This document shows, piece after piece, positions 13,211 to 27,383 of a stretch of 64,000 nucleotides of DNA. The notes beneath the pieces were generated by a model, which saw only the letters and a program-made list of their open reading frames with translations, was not told the DNA's origin and made no database searches. The stretch is from contig NOWV01000061.1 in the NCBI GenBank assembly GCA_003344405.1, forward strand, positions 310,001 through 374,000. Reading direction: 5' to 3'. Made by a program: the position numbers and the translations under genes. The stretch's first letter is position 1. The number at the start of each line of letters is the position of its first letter. This DNA is from Trichoplax sp. H2 (lineage: Eukaryota; Placozoa; Uniplacotomia; Trichoplacea).

Positions 13211-16200
13211 ATGGCTTTATTACAGGTATATTGCAATAAAAATGAATGGATAAAACCGCTTGAATGAGAATTAAATGATATAGTTACACTACACACTTGC
13301 TAGGATGATGTACACGTAGTCCAATAAATTCTAAGGGTACAGAGTAGTTGTTGATCTCAGGTGAACAGCAAGTATCACGTTTTCCTGTGCTACATTGGTA
13401 GATTTGAACTTATCTTGCGACTATTTCAATAACTTGTTTTCTTATAGTGGCGTAGATTTACATTCTTTAATAAAGAACAAGTGAAAGATGAAAATGGTGC
13501 TACATTCGATAAGTTAAAGGTAAATGTTGTCATGTAGCCAATGACTAAAGCATCACAACAACGTCACTTTAACAGGACTACTGGACGAGGAGAATTTATC
13601 GTTTACATCCACTTTGTACAGTATTGACAACTTTAAAAAGTGCCTGCAAAAAAATGGAATAGTTACTTTTAACCTTATAAATCTCTAAATTTCTTTCTGA
13701 TTGTACTTTGAAGTAGCTTGACGCTAATACTATTTTATGCCTTGCTTTATCAAATTACTATTTGTTTGTACAAAGTGCCTATTACAGCGAGGTAGCACTT
13801 TCTACTATTCATAATTCTACAGTATTCATAATGATTCTACATTTAGCTACAGTAACTGTACAACAACTGCCCTACCCTACATTATATAGTATGTTCGATA
13901 GCCAGATTAGTGTACAAGCTTCAACTAGATCTACCAATGCAAGTAAATTGCAAATGACTAAAGTACTACAGTAGACTGCAGCAGTGTACAGTGAAACAGA
14001 GTACCATCGTATAGTTCGGCAATAATGAACCAAATTAAATCCCCTCATGAGGCATTAAATTTCTTATCTATTTCTTCTCTGTGTTCAATGATTAACAAAT
14101 TATTATATTTCATCCTATTTTGAAAATAATTAATTACTCTAGGATGTGAGAATATCCACTTGCGCCAGTGGAAGAGGACAACTACTTTTTGGAGATATCC
14201 TTTAAAGTTAAATCAATATACAGTACAGTATACATACATGAAAATTCGATAGTTGGTTGTAATGAAATGCATAGGATTGCAACCCTACTAATATGAAAGA
14301 GTATCTATGCAGCATTTACTGTATACTTATGTGCGATAGTAGACGGACTGTATTGTACTTTTTGTAGTGTGATACAACCTCGTTAAGGTATATATATACA
14401 CGTAGTTATATCTAATCATTGCACTTTAATTTTATTTGCGATATTACATATATCTGTCCGTGATATCTTTCTTAAATAAATGTTATAATCGTCTCCTTAA
14501 CGATATTCTCACATAATGAAGGAACAGTTTACGTTGTTAGCAGGGAGTTGAATTGCTTTCTATTTCGAGCCTATGATATATGCATCGTTCTGATGCATCA
14601 GTTAAAGTCGAGAAATATTTTAATCACTATTGGGGTAAGTAAGCGATATCTATTTGACTTCCAAAACATTAAGATGATAACTAAATCAATAACAACTTTA
14701 TTTAATAGCTTGACCAAATCAATGTTTATCCCTTAATCAAAATGTGGGATTTCGACAAGGTTAGCTATTCAACTCTTAAATCCTTACGATATTTTATTTG
14801 TGCTTAATTTGTTACTAAAATAATCATTTCATGACGTAAATATGCTAGCTCGATGACTGTGGAATTCCGGCTTGTTGCAGAAGCATGCCAATGGTTGTCG
14901 ATAAAACGCCTGTGCCTGTAAGTTTATTAAATATGAGTCCAATAATACCGTTTCCGCCTAAAACGACAATCGAAAATATATTATTCGATGCAGGTAACTT
15001 GCCTTTCCGCTCTTGATTCCTTATCTCACTTGGCAATTGGATTTGCTAATGGTTCTGTTGTACTTCTACATGGTGATGTCATGATCGAAAAGTAGGCGTA
15101 ATACTGTACTATATTTTATGTTTAATTTGTATATAGCTGATGCTCATCTTGTTATGTGAAAATAGCAGATGAATCTATTTTAAAAGAATTACTCATGTAA
15201 ACTTATCATACTATTATTTAGATATTGCAAATCAAGAGTTGTCCATAGCGATAGATATCCTGTTACAGGTTCGGTGTCAATCATCTAATAATGAAAATGA
15301 TGGCCAATTGCTTCAGAGTACCGTCAAGATTTCCTTATAAATGAATGATCTCATATTTGATAAATATTTTTAGGCGTCGTTTTGAAAAAGTCAGATAAAC
15401 AGATTGTGGTCTTCATAGCTACAACAGACTCTATCATATCTTATATTATATCACATAAAGATCATAAGGTACAAATTTTTTATACTAATTCGTAAGATCT
15501 GTAATATTAAAGGAATTTAGTTTGGCTCTAGCCAGGAAGATGAGCTATGCATACCATCTAATGAATAGCATGTTGTCATATTGAAAAACCTACGAAGTGA
15601 AATCCTTTTTTTAAATAGACTATGTTAAGTGCTGAAGGCTGTCAGCTTCGATGTTCTATACTAAGTAGTCCACTTCAAGAACAACAGCTAGTTGTAGCTC
15701 GAAACGAAGTACGTATTTTAAACTTTTGATTTTTCAATAAATTATTACAATTAGAAGATCTAGAAAATGATTATTATCACTACAGGCATTATACTTCTTC
15801 CAAACTGATGAAAGGGGACCCTGCTTAGCTTTTACCGGTATGTATTATATCCATGTTATGAATAGCATACGTACAATAATTGTTCTTTCTTGAATTGAAT
15901 TTATATTTTCGGTATTTTGCCTATAAAATATACGGCTCTATAATCTTTGCAACTAGGCGAGAAAGTATTCCTGAGATGGTTTAGGAATAGTTACCTCATT
16001 GTAGTTAGCAAGGAGACTAAGGCATCTCTTCCTAGAAGTGCTGGGTATTACGAATGTATATTTTTAAATAGTATAAGTTAACTTGAACAAAATTAAAATT
16101 TTTCAAATGCAATACTTGATGATTTATCATCTTACAGCCTATTATCCTTATGCTAATGCTTAATAATTCTATAGGGGTACTGTACGTTCTACTTATATGC

Positions 16201-19200
16201 TAACCATCTATGATATTGTGAATAAACTCATAGGTAAAAATTTTAAAAAATTAGATATTGTTCTCGGTACACTTCTCACTCGATACCGATGTACAGTATT
16301 AATCCATTATATCTTACTCAAACTACAGCTTTCTCGGCACCATTTGTTGAAATTACTGATGTTTTGATCGAGTGGGGTTCCGTTTATGTTGTATTAGGGG
16401 ATAATACAGTAAGAAGTTGCTGTAATCTTGTTGATTTTATATAATAGTAGTTGTTAATTATTAATTGTGTTATCTTTTGTGGCAAAGATTTGTAGCTTGG
16501 ATGAGAAAGACCTTCAAAATAAGTTGGATATACTATTTAAGAAAAATTTCTACAGTATGGCAGTTAGGTAGGTATACTTTATCCTTACGAACTCGTTACT
16601 AAACGCTATTACAGTTCATATACTAATCTTATTTACTACTTGCAGCTTAGCAAAAAGTCAAAATTATGATGCAGAAGGCTTAGCTGATATCTTTACGCAA
16701 TACGGAGATCATTTATACGGGTATATTCTTGCATGGCTATTATAATATCTTAGCCGAGATTCGTATGACGTATTAAATTACAATTAATACCTCAAATTTT
16801 CACTATTTCGAAAACAGTAAAGGCGATTATGACGGAGCAATCTCACAATATTTGAAAACAATTCGATATTTGGAACCATCATATGTTATTAGGAAGGTGT
16901 GATTATTTCTTATCATTATTTTTATTGGTAAATTTGTAAGAATACATAATTATCTTTCATACCTAAGTATTTCAGTAATATTTTTTATTAATCCTTTTAA
17001 CAGTTTCTAGATGCTCAAAGGATACATAATTTAACTTTATATCTAGAGGTTAGCCAATAAATGTAATTAACATAATTTTTAATCAAGATGTAATTTTTGA
17101 CCGTATCGGCAACCCTTACCGAGAATCATCACTTATTTTGCTGCGGTAGGAGCTTCATGAGCAGCAATCAGCAAACTCTGATCATACGACCCTACTTTTA
17201 AATTGCTATACAAAATTAAAGGATGTTAACAAGCTCGATCAATTTATTATGGTATAAAGGTTTTGAAAGATACTTAATAAAAGCTTAATCTTTTTATTCC
17301 TTAACACAGTTTTGTTACGTATTCAATAGACTGATAAAGAACTAAATTTCGATGTTGAGACTGCAATTAAGGTACGCTGTTCATTACGAAACTTTATGTT
17401 GCTATGCTTATATTTAAATCAGAATGATCGAAAATATTTGTTGCTAAAATTTTTTAATATCGTTGTATTCGTCTATGTAGGTATGCAGACAAGCGGGCTA
17501 TTATAAGCATGCAACGTACCTAGCCAGGCGATGCAAAATGCACGATTGGTGAGTAATATTTTACCAAAATACTATAATTTTGTTGTCTTAGCATGAAATT
17601 ACTTTGATTTAGGTATTTAAAAATCCACCTTGAAGATACAAAAGACTATGATAACGCCCTTGGATATATAAAGAGACTGCCTTCTGACGAGGTTACTTAT
17701 GCCAACTATTTCAATCATGTTATTCGAGTATATTTAGGCTGTCATGATAATAATTTTAGAACTTATACGTTTTACGTATATATTTGACGTTCATTAGGCA
17801 CAGAGTAAGCTCAAAAAGTATGGGAAAATGTTAATAACATTTAAACCGAAGGAAATAACGGATTTTTTAAAGACGTTTTGTACCAGAGCCAAATCTCCAG
17901 GTTCAATATTTTTTATTAAAGGCAATTTCATAACAGTTGTTTTATTTTTATTAATACTTATACTCACTATATCTACTATCTATCTTCGGATTTGCTAGAT
18001 GGTGGTAAAAAAACGTCACCCGAATCCTTTATCCATATTTTCATAAACCATAATAAGCAATTAATAGAATTTCTGGAACATCTAATGCGTGCACAAGGCC
18101 CCCTTCCTACATCTCTATGCAATACACTACTAGAATTATATTTAGAAGAAATGGACAAGGAAAACGATACTGCGGTATCATCAAAGTGATTGAGTGATTT
18201 ACTTTGCTTGATAATTGTATTGAAGAGTATGATATCTGCTTACGATTTAGGTAAAATCAAAGCTTGAGAAAGATGCTATTAGCCTACTTACGAACCATGA
18301 GGTACCATATATGAAATGTTATTTGATGCGTACAATAGTCTTGATATGTTATTAAGCTAGTATCCATATTGAAAAATCTTACAAATTCCATTATAGGCAA
18401 GATACAACGTTGATCACGCAATGGTTCTTGCTCAGATGCATAACTTTAGAAAAGCGGTGTTGTACCTATTTAAGAAAGCACAGTTGTACGTATAATTTTA
18501 GATCATCACCTTAATATCTTGCAAGACTAGCATATAATATAGGCACTGTTAATTAGATATCAGCCCATTCTTCGCTATCAAATGGAAGGCAACTGCTATT
18601 CAGATATAATTGCTCTTTGCAAGGAATTTGGGTAAGTCTTTTGATAAGTAGAAATGTTTTTCATTAACTACTTCATCTTTTAATCAACTTGAGGAATCTA
18701 ATTCGTAACATAGTTTATCATTTTTATTTGAATTGACTAGCAATAATGATCCTAGTCTTTGGACGCAAGCTCTTACTTACTTTGCTGATAAAGAGAATTG
18801 TAAGGATCACGTAGCTGAAGTCCTCTCTCATATCCTGATGTCACAAAATTTAACTTATTATTAGTATAACTGGTAATTACACCTATACCGTACTGTAATC
18901 TGGATTCGATGTAGTTTTCTTAACTATTGTTTACATATCGAGAAGAGAAATCTTTTGCCTCCTTTGTTTGTTATACAAGCTTTAGCACGAAATTCAACAG
19001 CAACTGTTTCGATCATAAAGGTACCAAATCCGATTTCGATCCTTTATATAAATTTTTCGATGCTGCTTTATTTTGATAATGAGATTGTTTGAATGCCAAA
19101 TTATGCATGCGTCACACCGATGGCTAGGATTACATGATCCGTCGTTTACAAAAAGAAAATGCGCAAATTAGTGAAGATGAAAGACTTGCTAAACAATACC

Positions 19201-20116
19201 AGGAGGAGACAATAAAAATGCGTCAAGAAATCGAAGAGCTAAAAACAAGGCAATCGTATACACATATTTTTAGCCCTAGTTAGCTGTAATAACAATGATG
19301 CACACAAATAAATAGGGGATTGTTTTACTAAATGTGCACAGTGCTAAAATATTTCAAGCATCAAAGTGCAACGGCTGCGGTAAAGACTTGGACCTTCCTG
19401 CCATTCATTTCTTATGCGAACATTCATTTCATTTGATGTATGATTTTTTCCTGCTGTAATCATCATATTGCATTTTAGCAATTATGAAGTATTAACTTTC
19501 TCATCACTTAATTGCAGGTGTTATGAAAGCTACACAGACGCGGAGTCTGAATGTCCACTTTGCTCACCTGATTATCGGTTAGTAATTTACCGTACTTGTT
19601 AATTTATGCGTAACAAAAAATTACATAAATATCATCGAACAGTAATATTTTTGCTGTTTTTTATATGGAGTGTAATTGGTTCTGATTTAAAATTAAAAAT
19701 ACCTTGCAGTAAAATCACTGAAGCAATCCAAGCCCAGCAGCAAGTTAAAGGTCTTCATGAGCAATTTCATCAACAGGTTTATAGATAAATACTATATATA
19801 TGGATTAAAGTCTGTTTGGTTCATCGTTTCTAGGCTTCTCTTATTCTATGATAACAAGTGTTGGATAAAATTTCGTACTGCTTGTTTAAAAATATTTTAC
19901 TTGTTGCAAATTTTATAGTTGGAAAGATCAACTGACTCTTTCTCAGTGGTATCAGAATACTTTGGTCGTGGTGTTTTTAATAAGGTACTGATCATATGCT
20001 CAATGATAAAATATTCTCCGTGATAAGCTAGGTACTTACATAGTGACTTTTTTCTTAAACAGATTACGTTAGTAGCTGACAAGCAAAACAATAGGGATCA
20101 TTTAAGGCGTACTTAG
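13211..20116 (+). CDS. VPS11: VPS11 homologue, HOPS/CORVET core subunit with C-terminal RING
   Basis: VPS11 is a class C core subunit of the CORVET and HOPS tethering complexes acting on endosome/lysosome fusion. The reading starts with a 15-nt coding exon (13211-13225, MALLQ) spliced to 'WRRFTFF' at 13448-13519, matching the VPS11 N-terminus. Further exons give the beta-propeller blocks ('CASGRGQLLFGD' near 14150, 'AYDICIVLMHQLKSRN', 'IKMWDFDK' at about 14735, 'CQLRCSILSSP' near 15645). The helical solenoid follows ('YGDHLYG', 'LEPSYVIRKFLDAQRIHNLT', 'HTTLLLNCYTKLKD', 'FDVETAIK'). A coiled coil ('KQYQEETIKMRQEIEELK', about 19190) precedes the RING: C-x2-C at 19375, the LCEHSFH core, then CPLC near 19560. 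The last exon ends 'DHLRRT' and TAG at 20114-20116. About 28 exons with short introns. RING metal ligands are all present. Confidence 0.92.
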
Positions 20117-22076
20117 TATTAGCATATGAAGGACAAACTTAGTTCCGGAAGTGCACCGTCTTCTCCATAACAATGTTAATAACCTGTAACTATTTGTTAA
20201 TATTTGAGCAAATATATGTTAAGTACAGATAGTGGATATTGAATAATCTGATCAAATACATACTTTTGATATTGTTTATTGTAATTCGTTGTCAGTGACA
20301 ATTTAAGAACTGGATTAGATTTTATAATACTGTAACTTTGACATATTATATCGTATATAATGAATTATTCAATCAACCTCATACAATTACGATTGGTTTT
20401 ATTGAATTGATCAATAAATAAATAAATCTATTCATACTAGAGGTACCGACTTGAAATCTTTAATTGCCAGGGTCCTTAAATCTTGAATTTGTGTTGTATA
20501 AGCTAAATTTCCTTGTTTTACGCTTACTGGTTTCTATGTTAAGCAGGCTGCTCTTTTATTGAATTTTGTAATTAATTAACCACCTTAAGAAAAGTTATCC
20601 GCTGACATGCATGTTTATATTGACCTTAGTAACTATTAAGAGTAAATTTAGTGGGTGTCATTATAGTAAAGTAAGTCTAATCGCACTCTTTAATAAGGTT
20701 TAATATAGATGATTTGCTATCAAATGCTGAGCAACAATAATATCTATTTGGGCTTTTAGAGATAGTGATTGTTGAATAAATAAAGTCAAGAATAACTAGA
20801 CTCTCTTCTAGTAGTCCTTGCTAGGGTTGACCTTAACGCAAGTAAATATGAGCCATCACAAAGATGACGCTGTATTTGACGTTGTAGATGACGTATTTGA
20901 GAAACTTAATTAATCAAATGAACAAGCCAACATAAATGTGTAACGTTATTGTCACAAAATAGCTTCGTGACAAAGATAACGTAAAACAAATCTCTAAATT
21001 ACTATAGTCTCCGGGATTCAGTATCCCTTAACTGCCTCACAAGAATTTACTCGCCTTTGCTTCTACGTTAAAACAACTATATAACTCTTCGTTTATTCTA
21101 CTGTCTGCCGAGCTTAAATACCCTTTGGCAGCAGCTATCATGTATGAGTCATAACAGTTCGTGAAATTTAGCTCATATTGGATAGCTAAATAATACAGAC
21201 ATTATTCATAATTTTGGACATTTACTGAACGATTCTAGATAATTAGACTACAGTATGTCCACATACAGAATTATTTATGGTATCATCTATAATTGAATAT
21301 CTTCAGGATATTCATCATTACAAGCGTTACAAGACATTACGCTATCATCAATTAATATAAGTTAACTTATGAGAACTCTTACTACAATACAACATAATTT
21401 ACTGTAACAAAATAATAACTACCGTAGTTCTTACTGTAAGTCATTATTAGTTATCTCTATATATAAATGTTTAATACTAAATTTAGTCATTTACTCTTCA
21501 CGGTGATTCGTACCATGACAGTTATGTATTACCTTATCTGTTTATTTAATATGATTAATCTTCAATTTATTCTCATAGAGCTATAACATAACTGAGATTG
21601 TTAGACAAGGCACGAAAACTTGTATTCTATAGATTAGTTATTTATTGATAGGCTTCAAATCATTGCGTATTGGAAGTAAATTTATTTAATTTTTATGAAC
21701 TAAAACTTGAAAAGGAATGACAATAGCTGTTTAAAGCAATTAATATAATTTATAAGGTCACACGACATAAGAATATTCTCGACAATAATATAGACAAAGA
21801 ACAAAGATAAATGCGCTAATCCTTTCAAGTTTACGCACAGCAGCTATTCAATCTTGTATTACCTTAAGTCTAATGAGAAATAACCATCATTTCGATCAAA
21901 TTTTTCGAGCTATTCTAATTGATGCCATATATGGGATGTAATAACTAACGACTAACATATGGCAGTATGCGAGAAATATAAAAACGTATAGACAATTTCA
22001 CTGGTTTGCTACCTCAGTATCAAATAATCAATTACCAGACCGAAGTTACGATGCACCTGAACTACTAGTAACTAAA
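20117..22076. other. Tail-to-tail intergenic region between VPS11 and the EPHX4-like gene
   Basis: Holds the 3' flanks of two convergent genes. An AATAAATAAATAAA run near 20413 could serve as a poly(A) signal for VPS11. The rest is dominated by the TGTCAC-ended element at 20950-21520, listed separately. Confidence 0.5.
20945..21525. mobile_element. LTR-like element with 5-bp target duplication, family also at 57163-57598
   Basis: The element body is 20950-21520 (571 bp), beginning TGTCACAAAATAGC and ending CGTACCATGACA. It is flanked by the perfect direct repeat GTTAT at 20945-20949 and 21521-21525. TG..CA ends plus a 5-bp duplication fit an LTR. Each end also carries a palindrome (TGTCAC..GTGACA on the left; CACGGT..ACCATG on the right). 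A shorter diverged relative occurs at 57163-57598. No AATAAA signal lies at the place expected for an LTR, so a MITE of another kind is possible. Confidence 0.7.
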
Positions 22077-25000
22077 TCAAGATTTTCTTTCCAGAAAAGT
22101 GCGCATCAGTTGATTAACTTGAGCTGGTTCATCCTGTTGAACCCAATGGCTAGCGGCAACACCCCTAGTGAATCAAAGAGTAATAGAAATAGAACGAATC
22201 AGCATGCTCATAATTTATATAATTAATGGCATGGTATCACCTCAATATCACCATTAACATTTAGTAGTAAGAGATACTAGTGTAATGAAACGTAACAGCA
22301 AGACCGAGAGAGATATCGCCTTGAACAATACCTGTAGGTCACATTTTCTACATATCGGCTGAGATTGTTATTCATTTCCTTTTCTAGAAATGGATCAGCT
22401 TCACCCTTTTATTTTAATCAATTCACTCATATCAATACAATATTACCAATCAGGCTAACTAATTCTGAAGTAGCTATAGCATAAAAATCGTAATATATCG
22501 AATATCAACCGTTACTTGATCTTACCCATATTACAAGTGTGGGTACTTTCAGTTTACCTTCAGGAGAAGGTTTTGGTGGATATAAAAGCTTAGCTCTGTA
22601 ATAGTTGATTGCAGCAGTTAATCGTCCTGGTCGTGAGAAGTTATACTTATATGCCTCTATGTCCTCATCCGTCACGTTTGCTGTATTTTGCAACCCCTGT
22701 AAAATTCATAAGAAATGGTATGCTTTCAATACAATATATTGAAGTATTTGGGCTATATGATGAAACTATGTATCCCAAGGGCATAATAATCGGTGTATAC
22801 TTACTCCTTCTTTACTACGGAAGGCTCGCTTTGCAAAAGCGTAATTAAAGCTAGAACACATCAATTCCGGCAAGTAAGGACATAAAAAGAAGATCATGTA
22901 CTAGAAATGAAGATAGTTACCCAGATCAGTATTCTATCCACGGTAATTTTTATAATGATGAATTATGTGGTATGTAGTACTAATTCATAACATATTGATT
23001 TTGATTCTTGTTATTAGAAAACAATAACTATTTTATTTTTTAAAGTACCCAAGATTTTTTTATTTGAGATAAATGACTTTGTAGATGGTCTTGAAAAGAT
23101 CTATGAAATAATTTTAGTTAGCTTTTTGTTCAAACTCAAGACAATACATGTCAGACCAAAAATACATATGTAATCTTCCGTACTTTGGATGAGGGCCATT
23201 CATAACAATTAGATTATTAAAATATTCCGGATACGATATAGCAGTATGCCTGTGAAGATATTGATAATTAGCAAGATTAAAATCTTCACGTTTTACGAAT
23301 AGCCTAACACGACGATATGCCATAACTTCATTAAAAATAAAACAATTCGTGAAATAGCAGTAAGTCACAATAGCGCATTTAATAGAAGAAAGGTATTCTA
23401 TTCTAAAATGAAATTACTATTGTACAGTATCTATGCTATCAGGGTAAAAATGATAGTTAAAATGTATTGGCATAAATATTACCAAGCTATCGCACCGCCC
23501 CAATCATGACCAACTAAAGTACAAGTGTCATATCCTAAGGCCTCAACCTTCAAAAAAATGCCGGAATATACAGATGAGTTAAGTTGATTTACTAATAACA
23601 TGAGTAAGTTATGTAAAATCATAATTCTTACCACTTCTTTAACGTCTTGAGCAAGTAGATCAATACAATAATCTTTAGATTTTAAGCTAGGGATAGTGGT
23701 ATCACCATATCCTCTAAATAGAAATTAGATATCATAAATACTTTTAGACAATACATTGGGTATTCTCTGCAGATCGGACATATGCTTGGCAAAATTTTCA
23801 GTAAAACCATTTGCCTTTTAGTATACAACTTAAAATGTCTTATTTTTACATTTTGTGAAAAGTGGGTATATCGATAGCAGATAGTATTGTAATAATATTA
23901 TCTATGCTGGTATTCGTTCGTAATATAATTGGTAAGGAGTACTACTTGTCAAAAGTTGCACCTAATTTAAAATGTAATGCGTAAACAATACCTGTTATCC
24001 ATTGCAACAGCATAATAATCGTTACCAAATTCTTTAAGTTGAGCACGCCATGAAAACCAAAACTAGATTTATAAATGACATCGGTTATGATTACATTTAC
24101 GGGTGAATTTAATTGAATGATATGAGTTGCTTAAAAAAGCATGTGGTATTCAAATTTTGAATACAACATATTGCTTAGTTTTAACGCTGTAGTTCAGGTG
24201 AGTGAAATATCAAGCTAACCGCCAGCTCGAAGTTTGTTAAATGTTCTTAAATATACAGTAAACGATCCACTAACTTGGCAACGGGTCAAAAGTGATCACG
24301 TTTATCGATACGACGATTGTATATCATATTGTTGCTATGCATACCTCTGGAAAGCCGTGTATGAAAAGAATTAAAGGCTTGCCAGGAGTACCAGACGCTA
24401 CGTAATGAACAGCAAGTTTGCTAGTATACGCTATGCCATGCTTTCCGTACTCAGGTTTGGCAATGGCTGGAACAACTATAGCATGTTCAGAAATAATATG
24501 GTGTGTCAGAGAGTTTCATGATAATGACAACCATAAAGATACAAAGTCAATCAATTATTAATCATGGCATCAATATTATGTATGGATGAATATACATAAC
24601 TAAGGTAGCTTGTAATGGACGACTAACATGTAAAATTTCGTATTGCTATTTGGATTGTATAATAAATACTACTACTGTATGTTCGTACACAATTGAGCTA
24701 TAGCTCTATCGGGAGTTGACTACCAACTACCAATTGGATATTACTGATTTTGAATCGTAGTCGAGCGAAGGCTATCAAGTGCTCAATCTAAATTTAAATA
24801 ATTTTGGATTAGGATGGCACATAATTTAGTTAAAGCATAATTATACAGATGTATTTTAAGGCTACGTATCGCGTAAATCAGCCTCAATTAGAGTTCATAT
24901 ACGCATCTATCAATTGATGCGACTGCGAAGATACTAGTATCTACAGTATGCAAGGATTATTTTTTGCATAGTATTTTTAGTGGTCGATTTTATAACTGAT

Positions 25001-25968
25001 ACCTTATCAGTTGAGCATACAGAATTATCCAGTTCAGACAGCAGCTAGTAATAACGATGATCATCGTGAAACTCGTTTACATTATCTAATTCGTCATCTT
25101 TACAAGATATAATGGAAGCTAACCAACTTGTAAAAGTAGCCTACTGACACCAATTGCAATGTCATCTTGTGAGCAAAATACGCGTAAAGGTATTTATTCT
25201 TCATCTACTTATCCAGACTAGTACTTCATAACAACATTTTACTGGAGTCTCACAACAGACACAATATACGAGACTCGTAGATTGTCTAACTCACTACGCG
25301 TAAGCAATAAATTACCCAACTCACTATATTACTTTGTGCATTAAGCTTCAATAACATTATTGGTGCAAATCATCAAACAATAATCACATCATCCGAGACT
25401 GATAACATCTTCTTGCAGTATATCTAAAATGCTGTATACAATACAGTACAGAGAAAATGATAAGTACATACCCTTATACTAGCAAAACAGGTAGTGATCT
25501 ATAGTACAATTCCAGTATGTGTCAGCTTTATAGCTTAAATATGGTATAACGCCAAGGTTACAGCTAATTTTAACGTAAGCAACATCATATCAATTATAAT
25601 TATCTACTTACAAACAGTGCAGTGCAGTATATCTACAGTATACATCCATACAATAAATCTATACTTCACCAAGATTTTGATACCTGGTAAAGTACTATCA
25701 TTTATAGAAAGCAGTGCTCGTGATATTCTTGGTCACTGCCTATACCGATTAACATACCTGTCTTTTCTGACTTGTAAAAGAACTTTTTGGGATTCCTAAG
25801 CATTGAAATTAGGAGTTGCAGACCTGTCAACACTCCCAAAATGATAGCAACAATGATGTACAGTACTAGTTGTAGAATCCGAAGTAACATGATGGATAAA
25901 GCAGCGTAAGATGATCCTATAAGTTGTAAGGGTATCAAAATAGAAGGAAGATTGATGATGATCAGCAT
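22077..25968 (-). CDS. EPHX4: EPHX4-like membrane-anchored epoxide hydrolase, complete
   Basis: Alpha/beta-hydrolase-fold epoxide hydrolase of the EPHX3/4 type. Exons on the minus strand are 25968-25758, 24475-24345, 24062-23992, 23713-23632, 23547-23483, 23249-23184, 23100-23049, 22900-22805, 22696-22526, 22405-22332 and 22164-22077. All phases join to 368 residues; human EPHX4 is 362. The first exon encodes a strongly hydrophobic N-terminal anchor. Key motifs are the oxyanion motif 'HGFPEFWFSW', 'RGYGDT', the nucleophile elbow 'GHDWGG' (Asp), 'NGPHP', the lid segment 'FFLCPYLPELM', the acid in 'GEADPF' and the catalytic His in 'ASHWVQQDEP'. All three catalytic residues are visible. The first intron is about 1.3 kb, long for this window. 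The join between 'VTYR' and 'GVAASHW' is a few residues short of the human spacing. The N-terminal Met choice is uncertain. Confidence 0.9.
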
Positions 25969-27383
25969 CGATTATAATTAGATGAAGATTGCAAAAGTCA
26001 TTAATTAATTATCTAAGTTGCGATACTTGGTATCAACAAAAATAATCAATGCGTCAAGTCAGAGTTGATATTTGCTAGATAGCAAGCTTAAAATTGGATG
26101 AAGTAAATGAATTTCTCCAGCCTAGTGATATCTCTACCTCTGGAACGATCCAATTCAATGTAATGGCGTCAATATTAGGTAGAACTCGCTAACTTCTTGT
26201 CGATTGTCCTATTATTGCATGCGTACTCTCATTAATAATGGATTGTAACTAGTGTACAGTACAACTGTACGGCAATAAGTCAATAAATAACGTCACGATT
26301 GGCTGCTAGGTTGCGTACAAAACTCTATCAGGCGTATAGGACACAAGCGAAAGATAGCTACTAAGAGTGCGGAATGCTTATCAAAGTAGACAATATGATC
26401 GCTCAACAACATGATCGATATCCAAAAGGTCATACATAAATCACGTTTAACCTTATAAAGGTCATAGCAGTGCTATAGCACAATAGCAAGGCATTACTAC
26501 TGCACTCTACAGCTTCAATTAATTCTACTGTACAGTATGTAGCTAAAAGCTGTGGATTGTGGACTTGAATGTCAAGTCGATTGTAATAATAATCATATAG
26601 TAAAAGCATAGAGATATCAAAAAATACCTCTCCCAGTAAAACAGAGTTTATTTGCTTCAAATAGTCAGCGATATGAAGAGGAAATGACAGACGGTATCAA
26701 CACTAACAAACCAATAATAAGCTAAGAAGAAAGATGGTCGATCTATATAGATCCAAAAGATCGACGAGTATATTAAGCTGGATTGTTTGCACCATAGAGG
26801 TCCAAAAAAAAAGGCATGCCTCTAACCGGGACTAAAGAGAGAACCTGCATACATTAGATTGTACCATGCAGCCGTATTTTAATTCATTTTGGATCGTTAG
26901 CACTTCTAGCTACATTAGTGTTTTAGGAATCTCAAAAGTCCATGCAGTTTTACTGACACTGTATTTTATGAAATAAACAGTCAGAATGCAATGTACACTT
27001 CACTAGGGACTAAAATAGCTACAAAAGAGTTACTTTATTCTACGTAGTCAGTCCATAGATGCAAAATATTGTCACTTGGTTAGGTTGTATCTGCCCACTA
27101 ATTTTATCCAGGCATCATAACCTCTCCAGCCTACACATTTTACTGTACTGTACAGTGTACAGTAAACTACAGTACGCGTGAGTGCTTGCTTTGACATACA
27201 GCGCAGTAGGTACAGTATGGACAACAGGAGTCCCGAGCAGTGTACAGTACAGTACTATGCAGCATTATACTGTACTGTACTATACTGGATCAGGTGGTCA
27301 ATTCATTGTAGCGGAGAATCGGAATTATTCATTGCGACTTGTTCTATCATAATATTGCTACAAAATTCGATCAATCCTTGACG
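25969..27383. promoter_or_regulatory. Divergent intergenic region between the EPHX4-like gene and UQCC1
   Basis: Head-to-head spacer that must hold both promoters. Its striking feature is repeated TACTGTA/TACAGTA words, densest at 27139-27290, where overlapping copies form self-complementary strings. No TATA box could be assigned with confidence. Confidence 0.4.
27139..27290. repeat. Cluster of self-complementary ACTGTAC / GTACAGT words
   Basis: ACTGTACTGTACAGTGTACAGT at the left and CAGTGTACAGTACAGTACT plus TACTGTACTGTACTA at the right form overlapping direct and inverted copies of one 7-mer. The left and right groups can pair to make an extended hairpin. The same word is scattered through 25420-26540 (for example 25450, 25640, 25860, 26255, 26530). 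It lies just upstream of the UQCC1 start codon. Confidence 0.6.

Noticed and set aside
14845-15036. Minus-strand frame with a glycine-rich core
   Set aside because: The plus strand carries VPS11 exons here ('VTCLSALDSLSHLAIGF' then 'ANGSVVLLHGD'); the minus frame is antisense.
23114-23183. Extension of the epoxide hydrolase exon past the GPHP motif
   Set aside because: A donor site after CCAAA (23184) joins in phase to 23100-23049 and restores the family sequence; the extension is intron.
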